DNA of 32,049 nt from Bacteroidota bacterium (GTDB lineage: Bacteria > Bacteroidota > Bacteroidia > Flavobacteriales > Flavobacteriaceae), in contig JAKQJQ010000073.1 in NCBI GenBank assembly GCA_029561105.1, positions 1 through 32,049 on the forward strand, in the 5' to 3' direction. Position 1 is the first letter of the stretch. Each line of letters starts with the position of its first letter. The translations under genes and the position numbers were made by a program. Under the pieces are notes generated by a model, which searched no databases, was not told where the DNA came from, and worked only from the letters and a program-made list of their open reading frames with translations. Of the stretch, positions 29,741 to 32,049 are shown in pieces.

Positions 29741-32049
29741 ATGTTGAAAAAACTATTTCTCTGGACAGTTCTCTTCTACAGCTTAGGGCTTCATGCCCAG
29801 GAAATAGAAACGCCATACAAGTCCAGAAAAATAGTAGCTTCGCGCGATACGATCCGTATCGATTCGGTAAGCGTCAATCCCGAATTTTTCAAGTTGCTCA
29901 ACGCAAATGCCGAACCCATCGACACCTCGTTCTACCGAATGGATTTCAAAAAAGGCTATCTTGTCTTTAAAGAAAACTACACCCTGACACCCGACACCTT
30001 AACCGTAAGGTTTCTCAAATTCCCCAAGCACCTAACCAAAAAATACAGTATTTATGATGATGCTCGCGTGGTAGAAAATGGCACCATGTATCGTGTATCG
30101 CAAGATCCCATCAAAAAGTTTACGCCTTTTGAAGGGTTGAACACCTCGGGTAGCATAACGCGCGGGGTGACGGTGGGCAACAACCAGAACGCGGTGGTGA
30201 ATTCCAATCTCGATTTGCAGATTACCGGAAAAATCTCAGACAAGGTAAGTTTGCGCGCCTCCATCCAGGACAGCAATATCCCATTGCAGGACAGCGGATA
30301 CTCGCAAAAACTCGACGAGTTTGACCAAATCTTTATTGAATTGTTTACCGACAAGTGGAGCATACGCGCAGGCGATCTCTTCCTCGAGAATAGAAAATCG
30401 CGCTTTCTCAACTTCAACAAAAAAGTCCAGGGCTTGTCGGCCTCGTTCAATTTTGGGCAAGACGGCAATAAAACAAACGTGTTCGCTTCGGCGGCGCTCG
30501 TTCGCGGGCAATATGCCAAAAGCAGTTTCATTGGGCAGGAAGGCAACCAAGGACCGTACAAACTGCGCGGCGCTAATGGCGAGTTGTTCATTCTTGTGAT
30601 TTCGGGCTCGGAGCGCGTGTACGTGAACGGAATCCTTTTGAAAAGAGGCGAAAATGCCGATTACACGATTGACTACAACGCGGGCGAAATCATCTTTACC
30701 TCATTGTTTCCGATAACTTCAGAAATGCGAATCAACATCGAATACCAATTCTCCGACCGCAATTACACCCGTTTTGTCACCTATTTCGGCGCCACGCACG
30801 AACGCAAAACCTGGAGCCTCGGGACCTATATCTATTCTGAAAACGATGTAAAGAACCAACCTTTACAGCAAAACCTCTCGGCAGCGCAAGCCGAAACCCT
30901 CAAAAATGCCGGTGACGACCCTACGCTCATGACGGCGCAATCGGCGTATGTAGACAGCTATTCAGAAAATAAGATCTTATATAAGAAAACGATTGTTGAC
31001 GGCGTAGAATATTTTGAATATTCCAACAATCCCATCGATGTATTGTACAACGTAAAGTTCAGTCTCGTGGGTGACCTGCAAGGCAATTACATCCTCTCCA
31101 ACAGTGCCGCGGTGGGCAAAATTTACCAATATGTACCACCGATTGCCGGTGTTAAACAGGGCAATTACGAACCAATAATCCGGCTTATCCCGCCAACGAA
31201 AATCCAAATCGCGACCTTGCTTGGAAAGTTTAATCCATCACAGAAAACCAATGTAGATTTTGAGCTGGGCATCAGCAACAACGACCTCAACCTTTTTTCG
31301 CCAATCAACGACGGCGACAACCAGGGTTTGGCGGGAAAACTCAATGGCAAGCAGCGACTTTTTACCGGAAAATGGGAAGTGGACGCTTTTGCCAATTTTC
31401 AATTCGTGCAAAAAGAATTCAAAACCATCGAGCGATTGTTCAACATTGAATTTGACCGCGATTGGAACCTGAGCAGTGTTTTGGGCAATCAAAGCTATTT
31501 GGTTTCGGGACTCAATTTCAACCTTCCAAAAAAAGGACTGGCGACTTACCAGTATGAAAACCTGAGCTTCGGCAGTAGTTTTTCGGGCAACCGCCACATC
31601 GTAAATGGGCTTTTCAGGTTAGACCGATGGACGGTATCGCAACAAAGCAGTTTGATGAAAAGCGATGGCACGCTCGCGGATTCCAAGTTCTTGCGCAACC
31701 AATCGCAAGTCAAATACCATTTTGGCAAGAACTGGGTAGGTGGATCGGTGCGGCTCGAGGACAATCAGGAAAAAATAAAATCGACCAACCTGCTTTCTAC
31801 CCTAAGCCAGCGTTTTCTTGAATATGGAGCTTTTACGGGGCGTGGTGACAGTACCAAAGTATTTGTAGAGCTGGGTTACCTGCACCGCGTCAATGACAGT
31901 TTGCAGAACGGGTTTTTAAATCGCGTGAACACTTCGCAATCGTACTACCTCAAATCTAAACTAATCCAAACCGAAAAAAGCGACTTGTCTGTTTATGCCA
32001 ATTACCGCAATCTCGAATTCACCGACCCTTCACGTACCAACGAACCGTC
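29741..32049 (+). CDS. Large outer-membrane/surface beta-barrel protein (3' part missing)
   Basis: An open frame of 769 codons runs off the right edge without a stop. It starts with a signal peptide (MLKKLFLWTVLFYSLGLHAQ). A first domain (about 33-115) has alternating polar strands (DTIRIDSVSVNPEFF, YRMDFKKGYLVF). From about residue 136 there is a block TRGVTVGNNQNAVVNSNLDL, then LRASIQDSNIPLQ, FDQIFIELFTDKWSIRAGDLFLE and NFNKKVQGLSASF. These resemble the strand-rich segments of large Bacteroidetes outer-membrane proteins; I recall comparable wording in SprA, the T9SS translocon, though this protein is not SprA as far as I can tell. The rest is amphipathic beta strands with aromatic ends, typical of a barrel. 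The true length and C-terminus are unknown. Confidence 0.75.
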   Translation, partial: MLKKLFLWTVLFYSLGLHAQEIETPYKSRKIVASRDTIRIDSVSVNPEFFKLLNANAEPIDTSFYRMDFKKGYLVFKENYTLTPDTLTVRFLKFPKHLTKKYSIYDDARVVENGTMYRVSQDPIKKFTPFEGLNTSGSITRGVTVGNNQNAVVNSNLDLQITGKISDKVSLRASIQDSNIPLQDSGYSQKLDEFDQIFIELFTDKWSIRAGDLFLENRKSRFLNFNKKVQGLSASFNFGQDGNKTNVFASAALVRGQYAKSSFIGQEGNQGPYKLRGANGELFILVISGSERVYVNGILLKRGENADYTIDYNAGEIIFTSLFPITSEMRINIEYQFSDRNYTRFVTYFGATHERKTWSLGTYIYSENDVKNQPLQQNLSAAQAETLKNAGDDPTLMTAQSAYVDSYSENKILYKKTIVDGVEYFEYSNNPIDVLYNVKFSLVGDLQGNYILSNSAAVGKIYQYVPPIAGVKQGNYEPIIRLIPPTKIQIATLLGKFNPSQKTNVDFELGISNNDLNLFSPINDGDNQGLAGKLNGKQRLFTGKWEVDAFANFQFVQKEFKTIERLFNIEFDRDWNLSSVLGNQSYLVSGLNFNLPKKGLATYQYENLSFGSSFSGNRHIVNGLFRLDRWTVSQQSSLMKSDGTLADSKFLRNQSQVKYHFGKNWVGGSVRLEDNQEKIKSTNLLSTLSQRFLEYGAFTGRGDSTKVFVELGYLHRVNDSLQNGFLNRVNTSQSYYLKSKLIQTEKSDLSVYANYRNLEFTDPSRTNEP

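Overview
The window reads as chromosomal DNA of a Bacteroidetes bacterium, most likely family Flavobacteriaceae and close to Flavobacterium. Four things support this. Promoter -7 boxes of the form TAnnTTTG precede many genes. Start codons lack Shine-Dalgarno leaders. Several secreted proteins end in a type IX secretion (T9SS) C-terminal domain (YPNP...G.Y.LK...K.I.N). Gene content and order (mutY, HU, a tiny basic protein and rng together; nrdB-nrdA; a class Ia ribonucleotide reductase) fit that group. It is mostly housekeeping with some secreted accessory genes. I see no prophage, IS transposase, CRISPR array, rRNA or tRNA.

Layout. 1-2.8 kb: mutY (cut by the left edge) diverges from HU, a 30-residue lysine/arginine-rich protein and RNase G. 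2.8-5.2 kb: tadA and dxs diverge from a 38-bp gap. 5.2-10.8 kb: two tandem M36 (fungalysin-like) metalloproteases with nearly identical C-terminal tails and terminators. 10.9-16.1 kb: nucleotide metabolism (dGTPase, then nrdB-nrdA). 16.3-19.3 kb: a cysteine-cluster protein (DUF3109-like), a DUF4412-like secreted protein and a secreted protein made of three copies of one module. 19.4-20.9 kb: MarC-family membrane protein, small membrane protein, FAD-only oxidoreductase. 20.9-22.9 kb: CtpA-type protease and dCMP deaminase. 23-26.8 kb: TerB-like protein, fructose-1,6-bisphosphatase, GNAT acetyltransferase, aspartate kinase. 27-32 kb: a two-gene operon of T9SS cargo (one with a CGWC thioredoxin-like domain) and the first 769 codons of a large surface/outer-membrane protein cut by the right edge.

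The intergenic DNA is the most unusual part. It holds four copies of one roughly 85-bp dispersed element with conserved ends and a variable central hairpin, one of them in the 5' leader of the acetyltransferase gene. It also holds five arrays of degenerate 7-bp tandem repeats, three of them arranged as imperfect palindromes, and a separate 134-bp element with 30-bp near-perfect terminal inverted repeats. Three genes (tadA, dxs, the DUF3109-like gene) have the -7 box exactly 4 nt before ATG, which predicts leaderless transcripts.

I found no clear new multi-gene system. The best candidates for undescribed biology are the structured dispersed element, the heptad palindromes, the 30-bp inverted-repeat element and the three-module secreted protein. 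All assignments come from reading the sequence and from memory of families; no database search was run.
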